Shown here one piece after another: positions 25,164-33,347 of a stretch of DNA of 64,000 nt. Location of the stretch: NCBI GenBank assembly GCA_004791255.1, contig SRUQ01000009.1, positions 186,001 to 250,000 on the forward strand. Reading direction: 5' to 3'. The notes beneath the pieces are model-generated. The model ran no database searches and was not told the DNA's origin. It saw only the letters and a program-made list of their open reading frames with translations. The number at the start of each line of letters is the position of its first letter. The first letter of the stretch is position 1. Made by a program: the position numbers and the translations under genes. Source of the DNA: a bacterium M00.F.Ca.ET.205.01.1.1. GTDB lineage: Bacteria; Pseudomonadota; Alphaproteobacteria; Rhizobiales; Rhizobiaceae.

Positions 25164-27551
25164 ATGAATTATGCCAACTTTCCTCTCGACAAGAGGATGC
25201 CATTGCCGAATTCCGATGCAGGAAACGGCGAAGACTTCATCGATATCGAGCGGCTGCTTGGCATGGCCGCGCGGCAGGCCAAGGTGGTCGCCGTATGCGC
25301 CATCATCGGCCTTTTCCTCGGCTTGCTCTATCTGCAGACGACGCCGCCCCAATACCAGTCGGTCTCAAGCGTGCTGATCGACGAGGGGCTGAACAAGATC
25401 GTCGACGACATCTCGGCGGCGTCGACGACCATGCAGACCGATTCGGCCATACTGAGCCAGATCGAGATCCTGACCTCGACCCGGCTCGCCGCCGTGGTCG
25501 TCGACAAGCTGAAGCTCGACCAGAACGATGCGTTCATGAACCCGCCCCAGTCGGCGCTGGCCCAGGGCATCGGTCTGGTCCGCGGCCTGATCCGGTATGT
25601 TCGCCCCAGCCCCGCCATCCCGGGCGTCGGCGACATCAGCAAGCTCGACCCCGCCACCCGCGACGCGCTGATTGCGTCGTCCAGCCGTGACTATGCGATC
25701 CTCAAGCTGCAGAGCGAAGTGCGGGCGGAGCGCGTCGGACGAAGCTATGTCATCGCGCTTGGCTACCAGGCGACGGACCCGGCGCTGGCGACCGCGATCA
25801 CCAAGGCCTATGCCGACGCCTACCTCGCCGACCAGCTCGATGCCAGCTTCGACGCCACCGAGCGCGCCGCGGTCTGGCTGCAGGGCCGGCTGACGGAGCT
25901 GCGCGAAAGCTCGCAGGCGGCATCGCTGGCTGTCGAGAAGTTCAGGGCCGAACATGGGCTCGCCGCCAACAGCGACGGCCAGTTGATGAGCGACAAGCAG
26001 CTTGCCGACCTCAATGCGCAGCTGATCGTGGCGCAGGCCGATACCGCCCGCGCCAGCGCCCGCTACCAGCAATACAAGGCCATCGTCGAAAGCGGCTCGG
26101 AAAACGCCTTCAAGGACGCCGCCATCTCGGCCGACCAGCCGAGCAGCTCGGTCATATCAACGCTCAAGACGCGCTATCTCGCGGTCGCCAAACGGCAGCA
26201 GGATGTCGAGGCGAATTTCGGGGCCCAGCATCCACAGGCGCTGGCGCTCGCCAAGGAGAAGGCCGACATATCGGCGCAGATCTTCGGCGAACTGAAGCAA
26301 CTGACCGAAAGCTACCGCAACGAATATGAAGTGGCACAGGCGCGCGAGACCGCGCTCAGGGCCAATGTCGCCACGGCGCAGGGCAAGAGCTCCATCGACA
26401 ACCAGTCGCAGGTCAAGCTGCGCGACCTCGACCAGAAGGCGACGGCGCTGACCACGCTCTACCAGACATTCCTCGGCCGCTACGAGGAAGCCGCGCAGCA
26501 GCAATCCTTCCCGGTCGGCAAGATTCGCATCATCTCGGATGCCTCGATGCCGATGGCCGCTTCGAGCCCGCGCACCATCATCGTGCTCGCACTCTCGCTG
26601 GTGCTTGGACTGCTGCTGGGCGCCGGCTTCGGCGGCCTGAACGAATTCAACGAGCGTTTCTTCAGGACCGGCGAGGAGGTTCGCGACCGCGTTGGCCTCA
26701 AATTCCTCGGCTACCTGCCGACCATCGGCGGCAAGGCGGTCAAGGAAGACAAGGCGGCCGAGAGCCAGCCGGATATCAAGGTCGCAAAATCGGCTTCCGC
26801 CATCGAAAAGCGCGCGCGCATGCGGGTCAGCATCGACGCGCCGGCGTCGATGTTCGCCGAAACGCTGCGCAGCGCCAAGATCGCCTTCGATGTGGTCCTG
26901 GAAGGGCAGGGCAGCCGCGTCATCGGCGTCATCTCGGTGCTTCCTGGCGAAGGCAAGTCGACCGTTGCCGCCAATCTCGCCGGGCTGCTTGCCACCAACG
27001 GCGCCAGGACGCTGCTGATCGACGGCGATTTGCGCAATCCTGGCCTCAGCCGCAGCCTCGGCATGGAGGCGGAGCACGGCCTGATGGAAGCCGTGGTCAA
27101 TGGCCAGACCTGGCAATCCGTCGGCAAGATCGACCGCCAGACCAAGCTGGCGATCATCCCCGCAGTGCTGCGCGGTCACTTCTCGCACACCAGCGAGCTT
27201 CTTTCCTCGGCCGGCATGCGGCGTTTCATCGACAACGCCAAGGAGACCTTCGAATACATCGTCGTCGATCTGCCGCCGCTCGGCCCGGTGGTCGACGCCA
27301 AGGCCTTCGCCCCGCTCGTCGACGGGTTCGTGCTGGTCACCGAATGGGGCAGCACGCCGCGCGCCATGGTGCGTTCGATGCTGGAATCCGAACCCTATGT
27401 CGCCAACAAGATCGTCGGCGCGGTGCTGAACAAGGTCGACCTGAAGAAGCTCGCCAAATACGGATCGTTCGGCGCGTCGGAGAAGTTCTTCGACAAATAC
27501 TCGACCTACTATCTCGACAAGTCGGAAGTGCGGTCGAAGGCAGCGGTCTGA
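25164..27551 (+). CDS. exoP: Polysaccharide co-polymerase and tyrosine autokinase ExoP
   Basis: ExoP/Wzc-type protein of 795 aa, close to the usual length. The N-terminal membrane segment (about 36-55, VVAVCAIIGLFLGLLYL) and a second near 475-500 bracket a long periplasmic coiled-coil Wzz domain. The cytoplasmic BY-kinase domain at the C-terminus has Walker A VLPGEGKSTVAANLAG, Walker A-prime TLLIDGDLRNPG and Walker B IVVDLPPLGPVVD. A Tyr-bearing end (KYSTYY) is the likely autophosphorylation site. It sets chain length and couples polymerisation to the ExoF channel. Regulation by phosphorylation is known for the family. I choose the ATG at 25164 because earlier in-frame starts lie in a non-coding repeat region. 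Confidence 0.9.
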   Translation: MNYANFPLDKRMPLPNSDAGNGEDFIDIERLLGMAARQAKVVAVCAIIGLFLGLLYLQTTPPQYQSVSSVLIDEGLNKIVDDISAASTTMQTDSAILSQIEILTSTRLAAVVVDKLKLDQNDAFMNPPQSALAQGIGLVRGLIRYVRPSPAIPGVGDISKLDPATRDALIASSSRDYAILKLQSEVRAERVGRSYVIALGYQATDPALATAITKAYADAYLADQLDASFDATERAAVWLQGRLTELRESSQAASLAVEKFRAEHGLAANSDGQLMSDKQLADLNAQLIVAQADTARASARYQQYKAIVESGSENAFKDAAISADQPSSSVISTLKTRYLAVAKRQQDVEANFGAQHPQALALAKEKADISAQIFGELKQLTESYRNEYEVAQARETALRANVATAQGKSSIDNQSQVKLRDLDQKATALTTLYQTFLGRYEEAAQQQSFPVGKIRIISDASMPMAASSPRTIIVLALSLVLGLLLGAGFGGLNEFNERFFRTGEEVRDRVGLKFLGYLPTIGGKAVKEDKAAESQPDIKVAKSASAIEKRARMRVSIDAPASMFAETLRSAKIAFDVVLEGQGSRVIGVISVLPGEGKSTVAANLAGLLATNGARTLLIDGDLRNPGLSRSLGMEAEHGLMEAVVNGQTWQSVGKIDRQTKLAIIPAVLRGHFSHTSELLSSAGMRRFIDNAKETFEYIVVDLPPLGPVVDAKAFAPLVDGFVLVTEWGSTPRAMVRSMLESEPYVANKIVGAVLNKVDLKKLAKYGSFGASEKFFDKYSTYYLDKSEVRSKAAV

Positions 27552-27574
27552 GGGATCCGCTGTCCCGGGTGAAG

Positions 27575-27597
27575 CCAGCCGCGCTGACTGCGGCTGG
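27575..27597. terminator. Hairpin between convergent exoP and acyltransferase genes
   Basis: A perfect 8 bp stem, CCAGCCGC and GCGGCTGG, with a 7 base loop lies between the convergent stops (27551 and 27608). There is no T-tract on either side, so it may aid termination with Rho or simply protect 3' ends. Confidence 0.4.
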
Positions 27598-27607
27598 AGA
27601 TGACCAG

Positions 27608-28690
27608 CTACGCGGCCTTCAGCCGATAACGGAAGACGGTGTGGTCGAGCATCCGCCGGATGCGCGGTTCGGCCTCGGTCGCCACCAGCCAGCTTGCCGC
27701 GATCATGACCGCTCCAACCATTGCCATCGACAGCAGATAGGGCAGCCCGGCGCGCACCATCGCGCCGAGCATCGCCGCGCCGATGACGTCATGGATCAGG
27801 TACAGCGGATAGGTCATCAGGCCGATCCGGCGCCAGCCGCTCCAGGTGAGGTCTAGCCTGAGCGACCATGCCATCAGCGCGATGGCGACGAGGAAGATCA
27901 GGATCGGCGGCGCATAGGGCATCACTGCGCTGACCTTGATGCTGTGGACGTCGACGGAACTCGCGATCTGCAGCACGCCGCCGCCGAGGAACAGCAGGCA
28001 GAAGGCGATGCGTGAGGGCGTCACCGCCTTGAACCGCATCAGCCAGATGAGCACGCCGACCGCGAAGAAGCAGCCATGGTGCACCAAAGTGAGCTGCAGC
28101 CAGCGCGTTTCGGCGAAAGCGGACCAGTCGAGCGGATAGTAGAGGCACCAGAACAGCGTGCTGATCAGGCCGAGGACGATGGCGACGATCTCCATCAGGT
28201 GGAAGCGACCGAGTTGCAGCAGGACCCAGACGATGGCGTAGAAGGCGATCTCGATGCCGAGCGTCCAGTAGACGCTGTCCACCCACGGACCATAGGGTGC
28301 GAACAGGCCGGTGCGCAGAAGCCGCACTACCGCGTCCGTCGGCCAGCTCAGGCCGATGGCCAGCAGCACCGCCGCCGTGACCGGCGCGCAGATCCACACC
28401 GCCGGCGCCAGTCGTTTTATCCTGGCCTCGAAGAACCGGAGCGGCGTCGATGTCTCTGCGCTGAAGGCGATGACGAAGCCGCTGATGACGAAGAAGATCT
28501 CGACGCCGACCCAGCCCGATTCGACCCAGGCGCCGATTGCCGGCTGCGCCGCGACGCCGCCCGTGGCCTGCGCCGAAATGCCGCCCGGATAGGCCCACAC
28601 CCAGAAGCCGTAATGGTAGACCATGACGAGCACGGCGGCGAGGAACCGCAAGATGTCGACGCCACCGAATGTAGTCTTTTGCTGAGCCAT
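27608..28690 (-). CDS. Membrane acyltransferase of family 3 (EPS O-acylation, ExoZ/ExoH-like)
   Basis: An integral membrane acyltransferase-3 protein, 360 aa, with about ten hydrophobic segments. The family marks are GGVDILRFLAAVLVMVYHY (His for acyl transfer), VEIFFVISGFVIAFS and WTLGIEIAFYAIVW. Relatives ExoZ and ExoH add acetyl and succinyl groups to succinoglycan, so O-acylation of the EPS is likely; the acyl group is not predictable. I start at the ATG at 28690. The same frame continues upstream but overlaps prpE in a shadow frame and is not coding. It faces exoP convergently. Confidence 0.8.
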   Translation of the reverse strand: MAQQKTTFGGVDILRFLAAVLVMVYHYGFWVWAYPGGISAQATGGVAAQPAIGAWVESGWVGVEIFFVISGFVIAFSAETSTPLRFFEARIKRLAPAVWICAPVTAAVLLAIGLSWPTDAVVRLLRTGLFAPYGPWVDSVYWTLGIEIAFYAIVWVLLQLGRFHLMEIVAIVLGLISTLFWCLYYPLDWSAFAETRWLQLTLVHHGCFFAVGVLIWLMRFKAVTPSRIAFCLLFLGGGVLQIASSVDVHSIKVSAVMPYAPPILIFLVAIALMAWSLRLDLTWSGWRRIGLMTYPLYLIHDVIGAAMLGAMVRAGLPYLLSMAMVGAVMIAASWLVATEAEPRIRRMLDHTVFRYRLKAA

Positions 28691-28836
28691 GCGATCCCGA
28701 TCGGATGGCCCCCCGCGTCGAGTGTAAGGTGTTATGCTGCGTTGCACAATCAACGAGCGAGCGCCGCGCCGATCACAAACTTCGCCGCGCCGCAACATCC
28801 GGGAAAGGCGACGCGTCGCCGGCGCCGGGAGGCCCG

Positions 28837-30744
28837 CTAAACCCCAAAGCCGCGCGCCTTCAGCGCCGCCGTGATTTCCTCGAGGATGAGCGGATCGTCG
28901 ATGGTCGCCGGCATCGCCCATTCCTCCTTGTCGGCGATCTTCTGCATGGTGCCGCGCAGGATCTTGCCGGAGCGCGTCTTCGGCAGCCGCTTGATGGTCA
29001 CCACCGTCCGGAAGGCGGCGACCGGGCCTATGCGCTCGCGCACCAGGGAAACCACTTCGCTCTCGATCGCGCCGGTATCGCGCGAAACGCCCGCATTGAG
29101 CACGACGAAGCCGAGCGGCACCTGGCCCTTCATGGCATCGGCGATGCCGATGACGGCGCATTCGGCGACATCGGGATGGGCGGCAAGCACCTCCTCCATG
29201 GCGCCGGTTGACAGCCGGTGGCCGGCGACGTTGATGATGTCGTCGGTGCGGGCCATCACGTAGAGATAGCCGTCCTCGTCCATCATGCCGGCGTCGGCGG
29301 TCTTGTAGAAGCCGGGGAACTCCTCGAGATAGGCCTGCCGGAAGCGGGCGTCGGCGTTCCACAGCGTCGGCAGGCAGCCTGCCGGTAGCGGCAGCTTGAC
29401 TACGACATTGCCCAGCGTGCCGCGCGCCACCTCATGGCCGGCGTCGTCGAGAATACGGATGTCGTAACCCGGCATCGGCACGCCGGGCGAGCCGTATTTC
29501 ACCGGCAACAGCCCAAGCCCCGCCGGATTGATGGTCATCGGCGAGCCGGTCTCGGTCTGCCACCAGTGATCGACGACAGGCACGTTCAGCTTCTGCTCGG
29601 CCCATTTGATGGTTTCGGGGTCGGCCCGCTCGCCGGCCAGGAACAGCGTGCGGAACTTCGAGAGGTCGTATTTCGGCACGAACTCGCCCTTGGGGTCCTG
29701 CCCCTTGATGGCGCGGAATGCCGTCGGCGCGGTGAACAGGGCGACGACGCCGTGCTCGGCGATCACCCGCCAGTAGGTGCCGGCATCCGGCGTGCCGACC
29801 GGCTTGCCCTCGAACAATATGCTGGTGCAGCCATGCAGCAGCGGGCCATAGACGATGTAGGAATGGCCGACCACCCAGCCGACGTCGGAAGCCGCCCAGA
29901 ACACTTCGCCCGGCTTGACGCCGAACTCGTTCTCCATCGTCCATTTCAGCGCGACCATATGGCCGCCATTGTCGCGCACGATGCCCTTGGGTTGGCCGGT
30001 CGTGCCCGATGTGTAGATGATGTAGAGCGGATCGGTGGCCAGCACCGGCACGCAGTCGACATTGGCGCCCGCCGCCCGCTCGCGGGCAACCGCGTCGGCA
30101 TAGTCGATATCGTAGTGATCCTTCAACTCGCAGCGCAACTGGTCGCGCTGCAGGATCAGGCAGGCGTCCGGCTTGTGGCGCGACATCTCGATCGCCTTGT
30201 CGAGTAGCGGCTTGTAGGCGACGGTGCGGCCGGGCTCGAGCCCGCAGGAGGCGGAGATGATCAGCTTCGGCCTGGCGTCGTCGATGCGGGTGGCAAGCTC
30301 ATGCGAGGCAAAGCCGCCGAACACCACCGAATGCACCGCGCCGATGCGGGCGCAGGCGAGCATGGCGAAGGCCGCCTCCGCCACCATCGGCATGTAGATG
30401 ATGACGCGGTCGCCCTTGCCGATGCCGCGGTTCTTCAACACCGAGGTCAGCGCCACCACCTCGCGCTTCAGCTCGACATAGGTGAATTTCCTGACCGTTC
30501 CGGTAATGGCACTGTCGTGGATCAGCGCGATCTGGTCGGCCCGCCCGGCCGCTATCTGGCGGTCCACGGCGTTGTAACAGGTGTTGCAGGTCGCGCCGGT
30601 GAACCAGCGCCCGTAGACGCCGGCGCTGGCATCGAACACCTTGTCCCAGGGCGAATACCAGTCGATCGCGCCTGCCGCGTCCGCCCAGAATTGTTCCGGG
30701 TCGCGCTTCCAGCCGTCATAGACCTCGCGATAGCGTGAAGCCAT
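28837..30744 (-). CDS. prpE: Propionyl-CoA synthetase (acyl-CoA synthetase family)
   Basis: Acyl-CoA synthetase, 635 aa, of the PrpE/AcsA class. It activates propionate (or another short acid) with ATP and CoA to the acyl-CoA. Seen are the AMP-binding YTSGTTGQPKGI (about 245-256), the WWQTETG motif, the YKTADAG acetylation-domain hinge, and the C-terminal KTRSGKILR with the Lys that is acetylated and regulates the enzyme. A strong ribosome site, GGGGAGGAA, precedes the ATG. Propionate assignment over acetate rests on the GVY-type N-terminal region and overall similarity to PrpE, so the specificity is moderate. The gene is ordinary catabolism and separates the EPS block from the truncated gene at 30885. 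Confidence 0.85.
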   Translation of the reverse strand: MASRYREVYDGWKRDPEQFWADAAGAIDWYSPWDKVFDASAGVYGRWFTGATCNTCYNAVDRQIAAGRADQIALIHDSAITGTVRKFTYVELKREVVALTSVLKNRGIGKGDRVIIYMPMVAEAAFAMLACARIGAVHSVVFGGFASHELATRIDDARPKLIISASCGLEPGRTVAYKPLLDKAIEMSRHKPDACLILQRDQLRCELKDHYDIDYADAVARERAAGANVDCVPVLATDPLYIIYTSGTTGQPKGIVRDNGGHMVALKWTMENEFGVKPGEVFWAASDVGWVVGHSYIVYGPLLHGCTSILFEGKPVGTPDAGTYWRVIAEHGVVALFTAPTAFRAIKGQDPKGEFVPKYDLSKFRTLFLAGERADPETIKWAEQKLNVPVVDHWWQTETGSPMTINPAGLGLLPVKYGSPGVPMPGYDIRILDDAGHEVARGTLGNVVVKLPLPAGCLPTLWNADARFRQAYLEEFPGFYKTADAGMMDEDGYLYVMARTDDIINVAGHRLSTGAMEEVLAAHPDVAECAVIGIADAMKGQVPLGFVVLNAGVSRDTGAIESEVVSLVRERIGPVAAFRTVVTIKRLPKTRSGKILRGTMQKIADKEEWAMPATIDDPLILEEITAALKARGFGV

Positions 30745-30884
30745 CCGTTCCTCCCCAGATCGATTTGTCGCCTAGCCTATGCCGGTTCTCCCGGCGATGT
30801 CTTCCCCGATCTTCGTCTGGTCTCCCAGGTCTTGGCCGAGGGTGCGCGGCGTCGTGAATTGCGGGATGCAATGGGGGCGAAGAA

Positions 30885-31139
30885 ATGCGGCATCGACGAA
30901 CCCTGGCGAGGATGCGCTTTGCGTTGATGATCGGCGCGGTACTGGCGGTCTCCGCCGGACCCGCCTGGGCCGGCGACGCGGCGGCAAGGCACCTCATCGG
31001 CTTTTCGCCCGACGGCACCTATTTCGCCTTCGAGCAATATGGCCAGCTCGATGCCGGCGCGTCGGCTTCCGGCTATTCCGAGATCGACATCATCGATATT
31101 GGCACCGATGAGGGTGCAGCGCTTCAGCCAGGGTTTTGA
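30885..31139 (+). pseudogene. Truncated DUF2259 secreted protein
   Basis: An 84 aa frame with a signal peptide (about residues 10-29, ending GPAWA) followed by ARHLIGFSPDGTYFAFEQYG, the start of the DUF2259 family of predicted secreted proteins, and SEIDIIDIGTDE. There the family sequence stops and unrelated codons (GAALQPGF) lead to a stop. Intact members are roughly 240 aa, so about two-thirds is missing at the 3' end. GGGGGCGAAGAA precedes the ATG. The break probably marks a deletion or the left junction of the second lasso-type module. A functional short secreted protein cannot be excluded. Confidence 0.65.
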
Positions 31140-31240
31140 AGGGCGTGACCGACGCTTCATTGCCGTGACCGGGCAGGCGCGCTGACATCTCAGGCGAAGC
31201 TAATATAACATGCTGTAATCATTGGATAAATGCCGATATC

Positions 31241-31357
31241 CTAGATCGGCAGAGCAACCAGCATGAGGCCGACGCCACCGAAGATCAAAATGGCCGCCGC
31301 CAGTGCTTTCCGATGACGTTCGAATGTCGTCGGAGCTCGCTCCCAGTTGTAACGCAT
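31241..31357 (-). CDS. Small single-pass membrane protein (38 aa)
   Basis: A 38-codon frame with ATG at 31357 and GGAG nine bases upstream. A charged N-terminus (MRYNWERAPTTFERHRK) is followed by one hydrophobic segment (LAAAILIFGGVGLMLVALPI). It is too short for gene finders and I do not recognise a family. It lies alone in the gap between the truncated DUF2259 gene and the PqqD-like gene. The surrounding 31140-31633 holds no other feature that I can support; I searched both strands for a lasso precursor (Tyr-x-x-Pro leader with a Gly and Asp/Glu core) and found none. Confidence 0.45.
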   Translation of the reverse strand: MRYNWERAPTTFERHRKALAAAILIFGGVGLMLVALPI

Positions 31358-31633
31358 ACTCTATCTCCCCAAACCCCGTGGAGTCCTTACCTTACTTAGG
31401 GGAAGAAAGGCAACGGCCTTGCCGGCCGGTCTTCTTGCTTGTCAGCTCGGGTCGGCGACTATTTCTGGGACGATTTCAGTCAGATACAGCCGGTGGATGG
31501 GAATTCCGCAGCTGGGCAAGAAGCTGTCGGAAGACCAGGCTGCGGGGCGTCGTCTCCCCCGGCCGGCCAATGGACAGCGTCTCCCCATCGCGCTATTTGC
31601 TGGTTGCTGATCATTCATGGTTGGGGTGGGCCC

Positions 31634-31921
31634 ATGGTTGAAATTGCTTCCGGAACGGTGCTGCGGCTGGCGGACGACGCCTCGGTCCAGCATGTCGGCG
31701 ATGGCGCCGTCGTGCTTCTGGCGCGCAGCGGCCAGCTTTATACCTGCAACGGCACGACCGAGGCCTTTCTCGACAAGGTCGACGGTGCGCGCAGCCTCGA
31801 CCAGATCGTCGGCCTGCTTTGCGAGGAGTTCGAGGTCGACAAGGGTACGCTTGACGAGGACATGGCGGTACTCGCCACCGACCTGGTCTCGGAAGGCATC
31901 CTCGCCCCTCCGGCTGGCTGA
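31634..31921 (+). CDS. PqqD-like recognition protein, second module (B1-type)
   Basis: A 95 aa PqqD-family protein with VLLARSGQLYTCNGTTEAFLDKV as beta core and LDQIVGLLCEEFEVD and LDEDMAVLATDLVSEGIL as the helices. It resembles the lasso B1 protein at 7477-7791 in length and layout but is clearly diverged. The stop overlaps the ATG of the B2-like gene (ATGA), so they are probably translationally coupled. A stand-alone recognition domain implies a peptide substrate, but no precursor is in the adjacent sequence. The start ATG at 31634 has a modest GGGGTGGG upstream. Confidence 0.75.
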   Translation: MVEIASGTVLRLADDASVQHVGDGAVVLLARSGQLYTCNGTTEAFLDKVDGARSLDQIVGLLCEEFEVDKGTLDEDMAVLATDLVSEGILAPPAG

Positions 31922-32355
31922 TGGCCGACGGCCCACTCCTTCGCGCCCTGTTCCGCTGCCATCTCTGGCTGAGCGCGCGGCTGATGCCGGCCCTGATCGC
32001 CAACCGCAGTTTCGAAGAAGTGCTGCGATGGGCGCCGCTCGCCTCGCCGACGCCCTATCGCGGCCTGTCGGCCGCCTACATCGTCGCCCGAGTCAACCGT
32101 ATCGTGCGCCATCCCTGGCTGATGCGCGATCGCAGATGCCTGCGCGAAGGCCTGCTCGGCCATCGCTTCCTGCGCCTCGCCGGCTTCGATCCCGAGCTGC
32201 GCTTCGGTGTCGATCCGAAGTCGCTGCAGACGCCTCGTGTGTCGGCGCATTGCTGGGTCTGCCTCGATGGCAAACCGGTGGTCAGCGACAGCCTTCCCGG
32301 TATGGTCGAGATCTATCGTCACCACGCCGACGCAGGCAAGGCGCGCCCTGCTTGA
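31921..32355 (+). CDS. Transglutaminase-like leader protease, second module (B2-type)
   Basis: A 144 aa protein of the lasso B2/transglutaminase-like type. The catalytic Cys is in RRCLREGLLGHRFL (about residue 74), the His in SAHCWVCLDG (about 114), and an Asp follows in VVSD (about 124), so the triad is intact. The N-terminal helix region (LFRCHLWLSARLMPALIA) is longer than the catalytic core needs. It overlaps the B1-type gene before it and the kinase after it by a few bases, making a tight three-gene operon. It should cleave a peptide bound by the B1-type protein, but the substrate is not identifiable here. Confidence 0.75.
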   Translation: MADGPLLRALFRCHLWLSARLMPALIANRSFEEVLRWAPLASPTPYRGLSAAYIVARVNRIVRHPWLMRDRRCLREGLLGHRFLRLAGFDPELRFGVDPKSLQTPRVSAHCWVCLDGKPVVSDSLPGMVEIYRHHADAGKARPA

Positions 32356-33338
32356 CCGGATCGTCCGCCTGCTATTCCCTCAACGGGATCGTCCTCGGCA
32401 TATCAGCAGAGCGGCCGGAGCTGTGGCAGGATTTCGACCGGATGCTGGCCAGCCTGCATGTCGCGGGCACCGGCGAGCCAGGTTTTCGCCTCGATATCGC
32501 CGAGACCGAGGCTTTGGACGAAGCGCCCGACGGATCGCTCGTCTTCGATGGCGAAATACCGGAAGATGGCTATTGCAGGATGATCGCGGATGGCAGCACC
32601 GTGCATCTCGTCTTTCCCGCACGCCAGACCGTTGCGATCAACGACGACGAGCGTTGGGCGACACTGCGGGTCCGCCCCGGCGCGAAAGCCGCCTGGACGC
32701 CATCGATGCTGGTGCTGGACGCCGCGCTCGACGCCGGCGGCCAGCATATGCTGCACACCGCCGGCCTGACGCTGCCGGGGCGTGATGCGGTCGTCCTGAT
32801 CCACGCGCCGAGCGGCACCGGCAAGACCACGACGTCGCTCGCCTTGGCGACGCAAGGCTTCGGCCTGTGTTCCGACGATGCCATGATCCTGAATGTCGCC
32901 CCGGCCACGCCAAAGGCCTGGGGCCTGCCGCGCCACAGCAAGGTCCATCAGAAGACCGCCGAGATGATCCCGCAGGTGGCGCCATGCCTCGGTCCGACCT
33001 GGGACCGCAATGGCGAGCAGGCCGTTTCGCTGGAGCGGCTGAGGGAGATCATACGGGTCGAGACCCCATCCGCCAGGCCGGTCGCGGCGCTGCTGCACCT
33101 TGCGCGCTCCGCCGACAGCCAGACCCGGCTCGTACCGATGGCCAGGACGGAGGCCATGGTGGCGCTCATGCTCGACAATGTCCGCACGGGCATGACCGGC
33201 CTGCTGCCGCTGCAGAAGCGCCGGATGGCGACGATCGGCAAGCTGGTCTCATCCGTGCCGACCTTCACGCTGGAAGTGGGCGCTCGTCCGGCTGACGCGG
33301 CGGCGCTGATCAATGACACGCTGGCGAAGCAGGATTGA
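32352..33338 (+). CDS. HPr-kinase-like protein, second module
   Basis: A 328 aa HprK-related kinase from a TTG at 32352 that overlaps the B2-type stop (TTGA). The N-terminal domain begins ACYSLNGIVLGIS, as in other family members. Walker A APSGTGKTT (152-160), the HTAG segment (135-138) and LCSDDAM (172-178) match the lasso kinase at 4070-5059. The start is set by the overlap and the match of the N-terminus to the family; the next Met is 30 residues in, past conserved sequence. It probably phosphorylates a peptide handled by the B1/B2-type proteins. No cyclase gene is in this module. Confidence 0.75.
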   Translation: MTGSSACYSLNGIVLGISAERPELWQDFDRMLASLHVAGTGEPGFRLDIAETEALDEAPDGSLVFDGEIPEDGYCRMIADGSTVHLVFPARQTVAINDDERWATLRVRPGAKAAWTPSMLVLDAALDAGGQHMLHTAGLTLPGRDAVVLIHAPSGTGKTTTSLALATQGFGLCSDDAMILNVAPATPKAWGLPRHSKVHQKTAEMIPQVAPCLGPTWDRNGEQAVSLERLREIIRVETPSARPVAALLHLARSADSQTRLVPMARTEAMVALMLDNVRTGMTGLLPLQKRRMATIGKLVSSVPTFTLEVGARPADAAALINDTLAKQD

Positions 33339-33347
33339 ACGAAAGGC

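Noticed and set aside
28691..29362. N-terminal extension of the acyltransferase frame
   Set aside because: The extension overlaps prpE in a shadow frame; the ATG at 28690 gives a normal acyltransferase-3 N-terminus.
31497..31610. Possible short precursor peptide (MGIPQLGKKLSED...) upstream of the second module
   Set aside because: It lacks a Tyr-x-x-Pro leader motif, a Thr at -2 and a Gly/Asp-Glu core, and no ribosome site precedes it.
31303..31641. 112-codon frame before the second PqqD-like gene
   Set aside because: It has no domain, ends in frame-shifted overlap with the PqqD-like start and lacks a ribosome site. It also does not match a lasso precursor.
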